Assembly: GCA_963787195.1 (NCBI GenBank)
Contig: CAWBCI010000067.1
Coordinates: 1-38,051, forward strand
DNA from: CAWBCI01 sp963787195
Lineage (GTDB): Bacteria > Bacteroidota > Bacteroidia > Bacteroidales > JAGOPY01
Direction of reading: 5' to 3'
DNA length: 38,051 bases
Both the position numbers and the translations under genes were made by a program. How positions within the stretch are numbered: the stretch's first letter is position 1; each line of letters opens with the position of its first letter. The notes beneath the pieces are model-generated. The model was not told where the DNA came from. It searched no databases and saw only the letters and a program-made list of their open reading frames with translations. Shown here one piece after another: positions 8,958 through 17,299 of this stretch.

Positions 8958-9686
8958 TTAGAAGGAATGTACTGCTTCAGATACTTCCCTTATAAATACG
9001 GGTTTGCTTTCGATTGCATTCCCAACCACAATAATGTCGGCACCTGCTTTACAGCTTTCAAGGGCCTTTTCAGCAGTCCTTATCCCTCCACCGACTATAA
9101 GGGGAACTTTAATATTCTGCCTGACTTCCCGGATCATGGAAAATGGTACCGGATTGTGTGCACCGCTCCCGGCATCCAAATAAATCAGTTTCAGTCCCAG
9201 CATTTCACCTGCAACAGCTGTCCAGACTGCAATGTCATCCTTTTCGAAAGGAATCGGCAGGGTATGGCTGATATATTGAGCCGTAGTAAGAGGGCCGCTT
9301 TCAATTAGCATATAAGCGGTGGGAAGAATTTCAAGTCCGCTTTGCCGTAAATAGGGAGCGGCAATGACATGCTTTCCTATGAGCAAGTCGGCATTCCGGC
9401 CTGAAATAAGAGACAAGAGGAGGATGGCATCAGCATTTTCATGGACCTGCAACACACTTCCCGGGAAGAGGATTACCGGAATATTGCAATTATCACGGAG
9501 AACCTGAAGACAGCTTCCCAGGGAATCCCGGCTTAGCAAGCTGCCACCGACAAAGAGATAATCCACGCCTGCTTGCTGAGAAATTTCCGCTATCAACGCC
9601 ACATCCTTTTCTGATTTTTTATCCGGGTCAACCAGAACCGCAAATTGTTTGCCCTGTTTACTGCTGATTTTGTCGTAAATGCTCAT
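8958..9686 (-). CDS. Geranylgeranylglyceryl/heptaprenylglyceryl phosphate synthase (GGGPS, group II)
   Basis: 242 residues, the normal length for this TIM-barrel prenyltransferase. FAVLVDPDKK at 15-24 is the family signature with the metal-binding Asp. VDYLFVGGSLLSRDSL, VILFPGS and PTAYMLIESG follow in order. Near the C-terminus VPLIVGGGIRTAEKA, GADIIVVGNAIE and the preceding YLDAGSGAHNPV form the glycerol-1-phosphate site. The enzyme joins an isoprenyl diphosphate to sn-glycerol-1-phosphate, the first step of archaeal-type ether lipid synthesis. Many Bacteroidota carry a group II member whose physiological product is uncertain. It is cytoplasmic, preceded by the phosphopantetheinyl transferase (67 bp) and followed by the secreted unknown (19 bp). 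Confidence 0.95.
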   Translation of the reverse strand: MSIYDKISSKQGKQFAVLVDPDKKSEKDVALIAEISQQAGVDYLFVGGSLLSRDSLGSCLQVLRDNCNIPVILFPGSVLQVHENADAILLLSLISGRNADLLIGKHVIAAPYLRQSGLEILPTAYMLIESGPLTTAQYISHTLPIPFEKDDIAVWTAVAGEMLGLKLIYLDAGSGAHNPVPFSMIREVRQNIKVPLIVGGGIRTAEKALESCKAGADIIVVGNAIESKPVFIREVSEAVHSF

Positions 9687-9753
9687 ATAGGAAGCTAAAT
9701 TGCAAAAATAAGAAATATATGGGTTCAGGACTAATTAGATTAGCGGCTCAGAC

Positions 9754-10389
9754 TCAGTTATCCATTGTATATACCAGCATGATGCCGCCCACCATTTCCT
9801 TAATCATATTAAAGCTCTTTTGGTAATCATCCAGGATTATCTCTCCCTTGAAAATATTCGCTTCAGAACCGGATGAAAGGTCCACTTTTAAATTTTTCCG
9901 GAAATCCAGTTCTTTCTTTCCGAAAAGCTTGTAAAGGGATTCTTTCGCGCACCATGTCCGCGTCATCATTTCAAGTTTAAATTCAGGCTTTATCATCCGG
10001 ATTTCTTCCTCACTCATAAATTTATCATACACTTTTTCAATTCGATCCCTGACCATTTCCATGTCAATGCCAACAGGGCGGCCACTTACGATCACGGCTG
10101 AAAATTCAGCAGTGTGGGTCACAGAAATATGCAGATGACTCCCGGCGAGGTAAGGTTTTCCGGATTCATTATATTCTACGGGAAAATCCTCTGGTGCCAG
10201 TAAGGATTTCAGAAGGGCCCGGTATGAAAGCCATTGTTTACGACGTGTGTCAGTCCGGAACGTATTGTATAAATCTCTTTCGACAGGTCGCAGATTCAAG
10301 TTTCCAAGCAGGTCTTCCACTTTCTCGGTGATCCGCCAGAGCGCCAGCACAGTATCGGAATCAATGTTCTTTTTAAAATAAACAGGCAT
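9754..10389 (-). CDS. 4'-phosphopantetheinyl transferase superfamily protein
   Basis: 211 residues, typical of the Sfp/EntD-like class rather than the shorter AcpS. The two diagnostic motifs are present: VGIDMEMV (about 106-113), with the magnesium-binding Asp and Glu, and RTWCAKESLYKLFGKKE (about 144-160), with the WxxKE(A/S) core. HISVTHTAEFSAV before the first motif is the usual substrate-binding strand. The enzyme moves the phosphopantetheine arm of CoA onto a carrier protein, activating acyl or peptidyl carrier proteins in the cytoplasm. No carrier-protein gene is nearby, so its target is unknown. It is the first gene of the minus-strand run and has a TACTTTTG -7 box about 80 bp upstream. 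Confidence 0.92.
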   Translation of the reverse strand: MPVYFKKNIDSDTVLALWRITEKVEDLLGNLNLRPVERDLYNTFRTDTRRKQWLSYRALLKSLLAPEDFPVEYNESGKPYLAGSHLHISVTHTAEFSAVIVSGRPVGIDMEMVRDRIEKVYDKFMSEEEIRMIKPEFKLEMMTRTWCAKESLYKLFGKKELDFRKNLKVDLSSGSEANIFKGEIILDDYQKSFNMIKEMVGGIMLVYTMDN

Positions 10390-10468
10390 AATAAGCTAAA
10401 TAATTTTCTTCAGTTCAAAATCAAATCTGTCTGAAAAACAAATTTTAATCATTTACTTTATCGTTTGG

Positions 10469-10476
10469 CAAAAGTA
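10469..10476 (-). promoter_or_regulatory. Bacteroidota -7 promoter box upstream of the phosphopantetheinyl transferase
   Basis: The minus strand reads TACTTTTG followed by C, matching TAnnTTTG. It lies 80 bp from the ATG at 10389, giving a leader of about 70 nt, which makes it the likely promoter of the leftward run. No convincing -33 TTTG is visible. Confidence 0.35.
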
Positions 10477-10573
10477 CGAGGAATGTTTGTGGAATTATTC
10501 CTGAGTTCAATTAAAATAGCACAGCTTTTAAATTTGCTTTTCTGTCAAATATGCTCCTTTTACACTTTTTTAA

Positions 10574-10581
10574 TACCTTTG
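10574..10581 (+). promoter_or_regulatory. Bacteroidota -7 promoter box of ahcY
   Basis: TACCTTTG followed by C fits the TAnnTTTG consensus and lies 21 bp before the ahcY ATG, a normal short leader. The -33 region has no clear TTTG. I saw no structured leader resembling an S-adenosylhomocysteine riboswitch in the 213 bp upstream of the gene. Confidence 0.5.
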
Positions 10582-10602
10582 CAGACCTCAAAAATTTAAT
10601 AA

Positions 10603-12024
10603 ATGGAAAAATTATTGTTCGATGCCGATCTGAAATGTAAGGTAAAAGATATGAGCCTTGCTGATTGGGGAAGAAAAGAGATTGATATTGCCGAAAAAGA
10701 GATGCCGGGATTGATGTCTCTAAGGAAAAAGTATGGAAATCAGAAACCTCTTCAGGGAGCCCGTATTTCAGGATCACTCCATATGACCATACAAACGGCC
10801 GTGCTGATAGAAACCCTTATAGAACTGGGTGCTGATGTGCGCTGGGCCAGTTGTAACATATTCTCTACACAAGATCATGCCGCAGCCGCCATAGCCGCTA
10901 AAGGTATCCCCGTGTTTGCCTGGAAAGGCGAGACCCTTGACGAATATTGGTGGTGTACCAATCAGGCCCTTTCATTTCCTGATGGCAAAGGCCCGCATCT
11001 TATCGTCGATGATGGTGGAGATGCTACCCTCCTGATGCATATGGGTGTTGAGATGGAGAATGATCCCTCAAAACTGAACCGTGAACCGGAAAGCCTGGAT
11101 GAAGCGGCAATACTGAAGCTAATACGCGGGATTTATGTCGAAGATAAACTCAAATGGCACAAGGCTGTGGAGGAATGGAAAGGAGTATCTGAAGAAACAA
11201 CAACAGGTGTTCACCGTCTTTACCAGATGAAAGAAAAGGATCAACTGCTTGTACCTGCCATCAATGTGAATGACTCGGTGACCAAATCGAAATTTGACAA
11301 TCTGTATGGTTGCCGGGAATCGCTGGCCGATGGAATAAAGAGAGCTACAGATGTTATGATTGCAGGAAAAGTGGTTGTAGTGCTGGGCTACGGGGATGTC
11401 GGTAAAGGTTGTGCTACCTCCATGCGTTCTTATGGCGCCCGGGTGATCGTTACCGAGATCGATCCCATATGTGCCCTGCAGGCGGCTATGGAAGGCTTCG
11501 AAGTTACTACCCTTGAGGATGCGCTCGATAGAGGGAATATCTATGTTACCGCTACCGGCAACCGGGATGTAATTAGTTTGGAACAGATGAAGAGAATGAA
11601 AGATGAAGCCATAGTTTGCAATATAGGTCATTTCGATAATGAAATTCAGGTTGAAAAGCTGAATGTGGATAAAGAGGTTAAAAGGTTAAATATCAAGCCG
11701 CAGGTTGATAAATATATATTTCCTGAAGGGAAATGCATATATATCCTTGCTGAAGGGAGATTAGTAAACCTGGGTTGTGCAACCGGGCATCCGTCTTTCG
11801 TGATGAGTAATTCATTTACCAATCAAACGCTGGCCCAGGTAGAACTTTGGAATAACGATTATGAGATTGATGTTTACCGGCTTCCCAAGCATCTGGATGA
11901 GGAAGTGGCCCGTTTGCATCTTGAGCAAATAGGTGTTAAGCTCACTAAACTGACAAAGGAACAGGCTGAATATATCGGTATACCGGTAAACGGTCCTTAC
12001 AAGGCCGATCATTACAGGTATTAG
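10603..12024 (+). CDS. ahcY: Adenosylhomocysteinase
   Basis: 473 residues, in the normal 430-480 range, with no signal peptide. It hydrolyses S-adenosyl-L-homocysteine to adenosine and homocysteine, removing the product inhibitor of methyltransferases and closing the methyl cycle. Conserved blocks appear in order: GARISGSLHMTIQTAVLIE near the N-terminus, SCNIFSTQDHAAAAIA, the substrate-binding WKGETLDEYWWC, VNDSVTKSKFDNLYGCRES, the NAD-binding VVVLGYGDVGKGCA (about 258-271), and the C-terminal KADHYRY that reaches the partner subunit's cofactor. It stands alone as a plus-strand gene, divergent from the phosphopantetheinyl transferase and converging on the lipoprotein at 12032 with 7 bp between stops. 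Confidence 0.98.
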   Translation: MEKLLFDADLKCKVKDMSLADWGRKEIDIAEKEMPGLMSLRKKYGNQKPLQGARISGSLHMTIQTAVLIETLIELGADVRWASCNIFSTQDHAAAAIAAKGIPVFAWKGETLDEYWWCTNQALSFPDGKGPHLIVDDGGDATLLMHMGVEMENDPSKLNREPESLDEAAILKLIRGIYVEDKLKWHKAVEEWKGVSEETTTGVHRLYQMKEKDQLLVPAINVNDSVTKSKFDNLYGCRESLADGIKRATDVMIAGKVVVVLGYGDVGKGCATSMRSYGARVIVTEIDPICALQAAMEGFEVTTLEDALDRGNIYVTATGNRDVISLEQMKRMKDEAIVCNIGHFDNEIQVEKLNVDKEVKRLNIKPQVDKYIFPEGKCIYILAEGRLVNLGCATGHPSFVMSNSFTNQTLAQVELWNNDYEIDVYRLPKHLDEEVARLHLEQIGVKLTKLTKEQAEYIGIPVNGPYKADHYRY

Positions 12025-12031
12025 ATCGGAT

Positions 12032-12520
12032 TTAGGGGTTGTGGATTCTGAGAAACTGTCCGTAATAATCTGTATAATACATGCCGAGCGCAACTGATGA
12101 AGGACTTACGACCGGTGTGCCGTCAAGTATAAGGTATTTTGATCCTGTGCAGGTATCCATCACAAAGGGATAATAGTTACCGACAACAAGCTTTGAACAA
12201 TTTGTATTGGTGGAAGTACAGCAACTGTCTGGTTTATAAGGGGGTGTTCTTTCAAATGCCATAAATTGCTCATCTGTATTGCGGTAAACTATGATTCCCC
12301 TGCTGGGAGGATTTACCCCATCAGATTCATCCAGATAAATCCAGCCTCCTATCACGTTCAAGTCCTGGTAAAGGGTTGAATTAGGGTCAATAGTGATATC
12401 GACTATGGCGAGGGGAACTCTGTTATTGTTCTTATCCTTCTTGCATCCGTTTAGGGATATTATGGCCAGGAACAATATGCATGTTATGGCAGAGATATTT
12501 AGAATCCGTTGGATTTTCAT
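12032..12520 (-). CDS. Lipoprotein with a Rieske-like fold that lacks cluster ligands
   Basis: 162 residues with a lipoprotein signal (LNGCKKDK, Cys26). The order of segments recalls a Bacteroidota family of small Rieske-fold lipoproteins: IDPNSTLYQDLNVIGGWIY, GIIVYRNTDEQFMAFERTPPY, then CTGSKYLILDG and a proline-containing end. Iron-sulfur Rieske proteins need a CxH and a CxxH pair. Here the first box reads RTPPYKPD, with neither Cys nor His, and the second reads DTCTGSKY, with no His, so a [2Fe-2S] cluster looks impossible. Extra cysteines (DSCCTSTNTNCSK, and DTCTG) could form disulfides. It is probably an envelope protein of structural or unknown role. The family link is by pattern recognition and is moderate. 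Confidence 0.75.
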   Translation of the reverse strand: MKIQRILNISAITCILFLAIISLNGCKKDKNNNRVPLAIVDITIDPNSTLYQDLNVIGGWIYLDESDGVNPPSRGIIVYRNTDEQFMAFERTPPYKPDSCCTSTNTNCSKLVVGNYYPFVMDTCTGSKYLILDGTPVVSPSSVALGMYYTDYYGQFLRIHNP

Positions 12521-12729
12521 AATTTACTTTAAGCTTCAATAAGGTTCTGGTAAAGGTATTATTTTTCTTTTTTCAGATCCGGGATTTTGACTTATTTGTT
12601 TTTTTTCCTGATCGATCAATATAAGCTCATTATTATTAGAAGAAAATTTGTTCATTTGGGGGTATTAAAAAGCCGGAAGTGCAAATTGTAAATTCAGTAT
12701 TCATTTTATTTAATTTTAGAAATAATTTT

Positions 12730-13092
12730 ATGATGCCGCGGGGAATTATCAAATTATTCATTGTACTGCTCCTGTTCACGGGTTTTTTCCCCATTGCATC
12801 TTGTAGCAGTATTGGAAATGCTCAGGCTGAATACAGTAAAAAAGAAAAGCATCGGGAAAAAAGATCTCTCAGGGTTTTTAAACTGGATGATAGGAGAAAT
12901 AAAAGGTTAGAGTCCAAAAATAAAACCCTGAATGATTACGACCGGAAACAGGAGCAAATGGACAAGGAAGCAAAAAAGGCTTATAAAAAGGATTTAAAAA
13001 ATCATGAGAAGATGCAGTCTAAATCCACTCGAAAAATGATGCGGCAGACCAGTCGGCATGCGAAAAAATTTAACAAGTCGAAAAGAAAATGA
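12730..13092 (+). CDS. Small basic lipoprotein of unknown function
   Basis: 120 residues from ATG 12730. A GTG at 12679 would add 17 residues that spoil the signal peptide, so the later start is preferred. MMPRGIIKLFIVLLLFTGFFPIASC is a lipoprotein signal with ASC as lipobox. The mature chain is extremely rich in Lys and Arg (YSKKEKHREKRSLRVFKLDD, and a C-terminus ending KKFNKSKRK) and is predicted helical, possibly coiled. No domain is recognised. The gene ends 49 bp before the sensor kinase start and may be transcribed with it. A basic, lipid-anchored helix could bind acidic polymers, but this is a guess. Confidence 0.65.
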   Translation: MMPRGIIKLFIVLLLFTGFFPIASCSSIGNAQAEYSKKEKHREKRSLRVFKLDDRRNKRLESKNKTLNDYDRKQEQMDKEAKKAYKKDLKNHEKMQSKSTRKMMRQTSRHAKKFNKSKRK

Positions 13093-13141
13093 TTTTGCCG
13101 GATGTCTTTTAAATGATCCCCCCAGGCTCAAAGCGGCTACT

Positions 13142-16100
13142 ATGTTTGAAAACCGATCCATATTTTCATATCTGCAGGTCCTGACCTTACTATTTCTAAT
13201 GCCGGCATCCTCCTTCGGACAGACCAGTGGCAATATCAAATTTGACCGGCTTACGACGGAAAATATTATCAGGGTCAAGGGGCTTTCACAAAATACGGTT
13301 TACAGTATTTACCAGGATTCAACTGGTTTTATGTGGTTTGGTACCTGGGATGGACTGAATAAATACGACGGATATACCTTTACTATATATAACCTGGAGG
13401 ACGGGCTCAGTAATACTACCATCAAGAGTATAGTAGAGGACCGGAGGGGCAGGATCTGGATTGGAACTGACAACGGACTGAATTCTATGGACCGTTTAAG
13501 TTGGCAAATCAGCACTTTCAGCCAAAACCCGGAGAGCACCAACAGCCTGAGCAATAATTCCATCAATAATATTTATATTGATAAACAGGATGAACTATGG
13601 ATTTCCACTGCTTACGGACTAAACAAATTGAGCCGGGAGTACAACACCTTTACTTCCTTCTACTTCTATTCACAATATACTGACTCCTCTCAGGCAAACT
13701 TCATAACAAAAACCATCGGGGGCGGGGGCAATGTACTTTGGATTGGAACCCACTTCGGCTTATATAAATTTGACCGGAATCAGCATGAGTTTACTCCTTT
13801 TTATTTTGAAACAGGAAGTAATTCTGTTGAATTTGCAAATTCAAATTACATACAGGATTTAATCAGGGATCATTCAGGATATATATGGTCAGCCACCCGG
13901 AACGGGATATTTATCCTGGACCCTTCTACCGGAAATTATTCACGGATGAACGCCGACAAGCATAGTAAAACCGGACTCACCGATAATAGTGTGAGTTGTT
14001 TGCTGGAAGACCGGAAGAGACATTTCTGGATAGGTACCGAAAATATGTTGAATTTATACATTCCTGAAGAAGATACTGTTATACATTATTTTAATTCAGG
14101 AAACAATACAAGTATAAGTGATAATGATATAAGGTCTATTTATGAAGACCGTAGCGGCACTATCTGGGTTGGAACCTACAAAGGGGTCAACAAAGCTGAT
14201 CAGAGCCCAAGCAGGTTTACCAATTATCGGGCTGACCCGGATGATCCGAACAGTATCAGCAGCAATATAGTTTATTCCATTACTGAATATCCACAAGGCA
14301 AAATTTGGCTGGGAACTTATGGCGGTGTTAATATTATGGATGAGAAAAGTGGAAAATTCAGCCTGATCAAGCATATTCCCGGAATTAAGAATTCACTCTC
14401 CAGCAATAAAGTCAGATGTCTCCTGAAGGATTCCCGCGGTTTTTTCTGGTTTGGAACCGAATCAGCCGGTTTGAACCAATATGATTTGTCAACTAAAACA
14501 TTCCGTCTTTTTGTGAATGATCCTGAAGATCCATATTCCATTAGTGATAATAATATTTTTTGTGTTTTTGAAGATGATAAGCAAAGGCTATGGGTAGGAA
14601 CCCAGATGGGGGTTAATATTTATGATGCTGTCAGCGGAAGGTTTAGTCATCTCACTAATTCTGCAAACTCAGCGCTTTCCCTGTCGAGTAATTTTGTTTG
14701 GGATGTATACGAAGATAAAGCTGGCCGGATGTGGCTGGGAACAAATAATGGTCTGGATGTGATCAGCGCTGACTTGCAGAATGTAAAAATATACCGGAAT
14801 GACCCGGAGAACCCGAAAACCATCAGCAGTAACCGGATATTTTCAGTCTACGAGGATGCCAACGGGATATACTGGATCGGGACCATGGGTGGTGGCTTGA
14901 ACCGTTTTGATCTGAATACCGGGGAATTCACCAGTTTCACAGAGAAGCAGGGACTGTCGAATAATGTTGTTTACGCTGTGCTGGATGACGGGGAAGACAA
15001 TCTCTGGTTGAGCACGAACTGGGGCTTGTCGAAATTCAATAAGAATACCGAAGATTTTGTGAATTATGATATTAAAGATGGGGTGCAGGGAAATGAATTC
15101 AATGCCGGGGCATACTATAAATCTTCCGATGGGGAGATGTTCTTCGGTGGAATGAATGGATTTAATATGTTCCATCCCAGCGATATCAAAATAAACAAAA
15201 TTCCACCCAAAATAGTGATCACTGCATTCCGGATATATAATGATGTGGTCCGGAAAGATTTTGAAAACGGGGATACGATTGAGCTCCGCTATGATGATAA
15301 TTTTTTCTCTTTTGAATTTTCTGCACTCGACTTCAATAACCCGAGCAAGAACTGGTACCGCTTTAAACTTGATAATTATGACCGGGAATGGATCACCAGG
15401 GATGCCACTCAGCGCTATGCCGATTATAAGAAAGTCAATCCCGGTTCTTATATTTTTCATGTCACCGGATCAAACAATGATGGTGTCTGGAATCCTGATG
15501 GTATTATTATACATGTCATAATCGACCCACCCTGGTGGGAAACATGGGCCTTCCGCATACCTTTTCTGGTGCTGATCGTTGCACTCCTCTGGGGTTTTTT
15601 ATATTACCGCTTTTTAGCCATTAAACGGAAACATTCGGTCGATAAGAGGATGTTAGATATAGAAAGACAGGTATTTGAGCTTGAACAGAAGGCTCTTCGT
15701 CTTCAAATGAACCCACATTTCATTTTTAATTCACTGAATGCGATCCAGAGTATGGTTATTTCAAATGAAACGGATGCAGCCGTCAATTATCTGGCCAAGT
15801 TTTCTCATTTGATGCGCATGATCCTGGCTAATTCTACCCAGGCCTATGTCCCCCTCAAGGATGAATTGAAGGCCCTTACCTTTTACCTTGACCTGGAGAA
15901 GCTGCGTTTTGATAATAAATTTGATTATTTCATTGATGTCGAAATGGGGATCGACCAGGAATTTATTGAAATTCCGCCCATGCTTCTGCAACCCTACGTT
16001 GAAAATGCAATTATCCATGGGCTGATGCATCGGGAGAAACATGGACGGCTGGATATTAAAATCAGGCAAAACAAAGATGTGCTGGTATGTGTGATCAGGG

Positions 16101-16315
16101 ATAACGGCATCGGCCGTGAGGAAGCTTCACGCCTCAGAGAAGAATCCGGCATTAAAAGGCAGCCAAAAGGAATGCTCATTACGAAGGAAAGAATAGATAT
16201 ACTGAATAAGCAAAGTGATAAGAATTTCTCGGTAAAAGTTATTGATCTCAAGGATGAATCCGGCAAAGCTGCCGGTACCATGGTTGAAATCCATATACAG
16301 TATCATGAAATATGA
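13142..16315 (+). CDS. LytS-type sensor histidine kinase with two periplasmic beta-propellers
   Basis: 1057 residues from ATG 13142, where a signal peptide (MFENRSIFSYLQVLTLLFLM...) begins. An upstream in-frame ATG at 13058 overlaps the previous gene and gives no signal. About 14 repeats of the pattern LSxNxVxxxxxDxxGxxWxGTxxGLN (roughly 40-690) make two seven-bladed propellers. A Y_Y_Y domain follows (about 705-785), then one membrane helix (FRIPFLVLIVALLWGFLYY, about 790-810). The cytoplasmic part is a His_kinase domain with MNPHFIFNSLNAIQSM, His859 being the phosphate acceptor, and an HATPase domain with YVENAIIHGL and DNGIGREEA. It lacks the receiver and AraC output of hybrid two-component sensors and pairs instead with the LytTR regulator 108 bp downstream. 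The ligand is unknown; relatives often sense glycans. Confidence 0.95.
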   Translation: MFENRSIFSYLQVLTLLFLMPASSFGQTSGNIKFDRLTTENIIRVKGLSQNTVYSIYQDSTGFMWFGTWDGLNKYDGYTFTIYNLEDGLSNTTIKSIVEDRRGRIWIGTDNGLNSMDRLSWQISTFSQNPESTNSLSNNSINNIYIDKQDELWISTAYGLNKLSREYNTFTSFYFYSQYTDSSQANFITKTIGGGGNVLWIGTHFGLYKFDRNQHEFTPFYFETGSNSVEFANSNYIQDLIRDHSGYIWSATRNGIFILDPSTGNYSRMNADKHSKTGLTDNSVSCLLEDRKRHFWIGTENMLNLYIPEEDTVIHYFNSGNNTSISDNDIRSIYEDRSGTIWVGTYKGVNKADQSPSRFTNYRADPDDPNSISSNIVYSITEYPQGKIWLGTYGGVNIMDEKSGKFSLIKHIPGIKNSLSSNKVRCLLKDSRGFFWFGTESAGLNQYDLSTKTFRLFVNDPEDPYSISDNNIFCVFEDDKQRLWVGTQMGVNIYDAVSGRFSHLTNSANSALSLSSNFVWDVYEDKAGRMWLGTNNGLDVISADLQNVKIYRNDPENPKTISSNRIFSVYEDANGIYWIGTMGGGLNRFDLNTGEFTSFTEKQGLSNNVVYAVLDDGEDNLWLSTNWGLSKFNKNTEDFVNYDIKDGVQGNEFNAGAYYKSSDGEMFFGGMNGFNMFHPSDIKINKIPPKIVITAFRIYNDVVRKDFENGDTIELRYDDNFFSFEFSALDFNNPSKNWYRFKLDNYDREWITRDATQRYADYKKVNPGSYIFHVTGSNNDGVWNPDGIIIHVIIDPPWWETWAFRIPFLVLIVALLWGFLYYRFLAIKRKHSVDKRMLDIERQVFELEQKALRLQMNPHFIFNSLNAIQSMVISNETDAAVNYLAKFSHLMRMILANSTQAYVPLKDELKALTFYLDLEKLRFDNKFDYFIDVEMGIDQEFIEIPPMLLQPYVENAIIHGLMHREKHGRLDIKIRQNKDVLVCVIRDNGIGREEASRLREESGIKRQPKGMLITKERIDILNKQSDKNFSVKVIDLKDESGKAAGTMVEIHIQYHEI

Positions 16316-16423
16316 TCATGTTTAACACTATTTCACAGAGATTTCAAGAATTTGTCCTGAAATAAATCCTCTTTCGACAAAAAAGTCTAATTTTAATCTT
16401 TCATACAATATATTAGGATATAA

Positions 16424-17173
16424 ATGATCAGAGCTATCATTGTTGAGGACGAAAAGATGTCGAGGGACACACTATCCAAAATGCTGGAAAAATATTGCCC
16501 TGAAGTGGAAGTAGTGGCCCAGGCTGAAGGGTTCAGAGCTGGTGTTGAGCAGGTCCGTAAGTTCCATCCGGATGTTGTATTCCTGGATATACAGATGCCC
16601 GACGGAAGTGGATTCCGCTTGCTTGAAGAAATAAAGGACATTGATTTTGAAGTGATCTTTACTACAGCTTTTGATCAGTTTGCCATCAAAGCCATTAAAT
16701 ACAGCGCACTTGATTATCTCCTGAAACCTATCATACCCCAGGAACTGATCTCTGCTGTGAAGAAGGTGGAGAAGAGAAAAGCTAGCAGGAAGGGGAAGGA
16801 AAATATTAATGTCCTGCTCGATAATATTAAGAATCAGGACGAATCAAATCAAAAGATCGTCCTATCCACATCCGACATGATACATGTCATCAGTATTGAT
16901 GATATAATAAGATGTGAATCAGACAATTACTATACTCTTTTCTTTTTTGTGGATGGCCGTAAATTATTGGTTTCAAAAACCTTGAAAGAGAATGAAGAAC
17001 TTCTGAGCCAGCACAATTTTATCCGGCCGCACAAGTCTCATTTGGTAAATGTCAAATATATAAAAAGCTTTTTAAGGCATGAAGGAGGATATATCGTCAT
17101 GACAGATGGAAGCAAGGTACCGGTGTCGAGAAGGAAGAAGGAAAAAATAATGGATATCTTGCTTCATCTGTAA
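16424..17173 (+). CDS. LytTR-family response regulator
   Basis: 249 residues. The receiver domain (about 1-120) has the acidic pair in IIVEDEKMSR, the phospho-acceptor Asp55 in VVFLDIQMPDGSG, the Thr in VIFTTAFDQFA and the Lys in YLLKPI. The LytTR DNA-binding domain (about 145-249) shows IDDIIRCESDNYYTLFF, FIRPHKSHLVNVKYIKSF and DGSKVPVSRRKKEKI. Such regulators are activated by LytS-type kinases, and the neighbour at 13142 is the obvious partner. LytTR domains bind paired direct repeats about two helical turns apart. A 15-bp direct repeat with a 21-bp period lies just downstream of this gene (17201-17236), before the next promoter. Confidence 0.96.
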   Translation: MIRAIIVEDEKMSRDTLSKMLEKYCPEVEVVAQAEGFRAGVEQVRKFHPDVVFLDIQMPDGSGFRLLEEIKDIDFEVIFTTAFDQFAIKAIKYSALDYLLKPIIPQELISAVKKVEKRKASRKGKENINVLLDNIKNQDESNQKIVLSTSDMIHVISIDDIIRCESDNYYTLFFFVDGRKLLVSKTLKENEELLSQHNFIRPHKSHLVNVKYIKSFLRHEGGYIVMTDGSKVPVSRRKKEKIMDILLHL

Positions 17174-17200
17174 TCGTTGATAATTAGAACGTTGACGAAT

Positions 17201-17236
17201 GCCGTAAACTGATTGCCCCGGGCCGTTAACTGATTG
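17201..17236 (+). promoter_or_regulatory. Direct repeat, candidate LytTR regulator binding site
   Basis: GCCGTAAACTGATTG (17201-17215) and GCCGTTAACTGATTG (17222-17236) differ at one of 15 positions and start 21 bp apart, which is two turns of the helix. LytTR proteins such as AgrA recognise repeats of the form [TA][AC][CA]GTTN[AG][TG] at this spacing, and the CCGTTAA core resembles it. A further AACGTTGAC lies at 17188-17196. The pair ends about 33 bp before a TAATTTTG -7 box, where an activator could contact polymerase. Confidence 0.45.
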
Positions 17237-17269
17237 TTTGCAGAAGGGGCCCGATTAATTTATTACTTT

Positions 17270-17277
17270 TAATTTTG
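17270..17277 (+). promoter_or_regulatory. Bacteroidota -7 promoter box of the 156-residue membrane protein gene
   Basis: TAATTTTG matches the TAnnTTTG consensus and lies 22 bp before the ATG at 17300. The -33 region (near 17247) has no good TTTG, which fits a promoter that needs an activator at the upstream direct repeats. Confidence 0.4.
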
Positions 17278-17299
17278 AATCAGGTTTATCTTATAGCAT

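Noticed and set aside
10390..10602. S-adenosylhomocysteine or SAM riboswitch ahead of ahcY
   Set aside because: The -7 box lies only 21 bp before the start codon, leaving no room for a structured leader, and no riboswitch core was recognised.
14843..15460. Open frame of 205 codons on the minus strand inside the sensor kinase gene
   Set aside because: Antisense to propeller repeats and the Y_Y_Y domain, which are unambiguous on the plus strand.
17188..17236. Three GTT/GTA-containing boxes read as an array of three regulator sites
   Set aside because: Only the second and third boxes share an extended 15-bp match and a two-turn spacing; the first is 13 bp away and shares only the short core.
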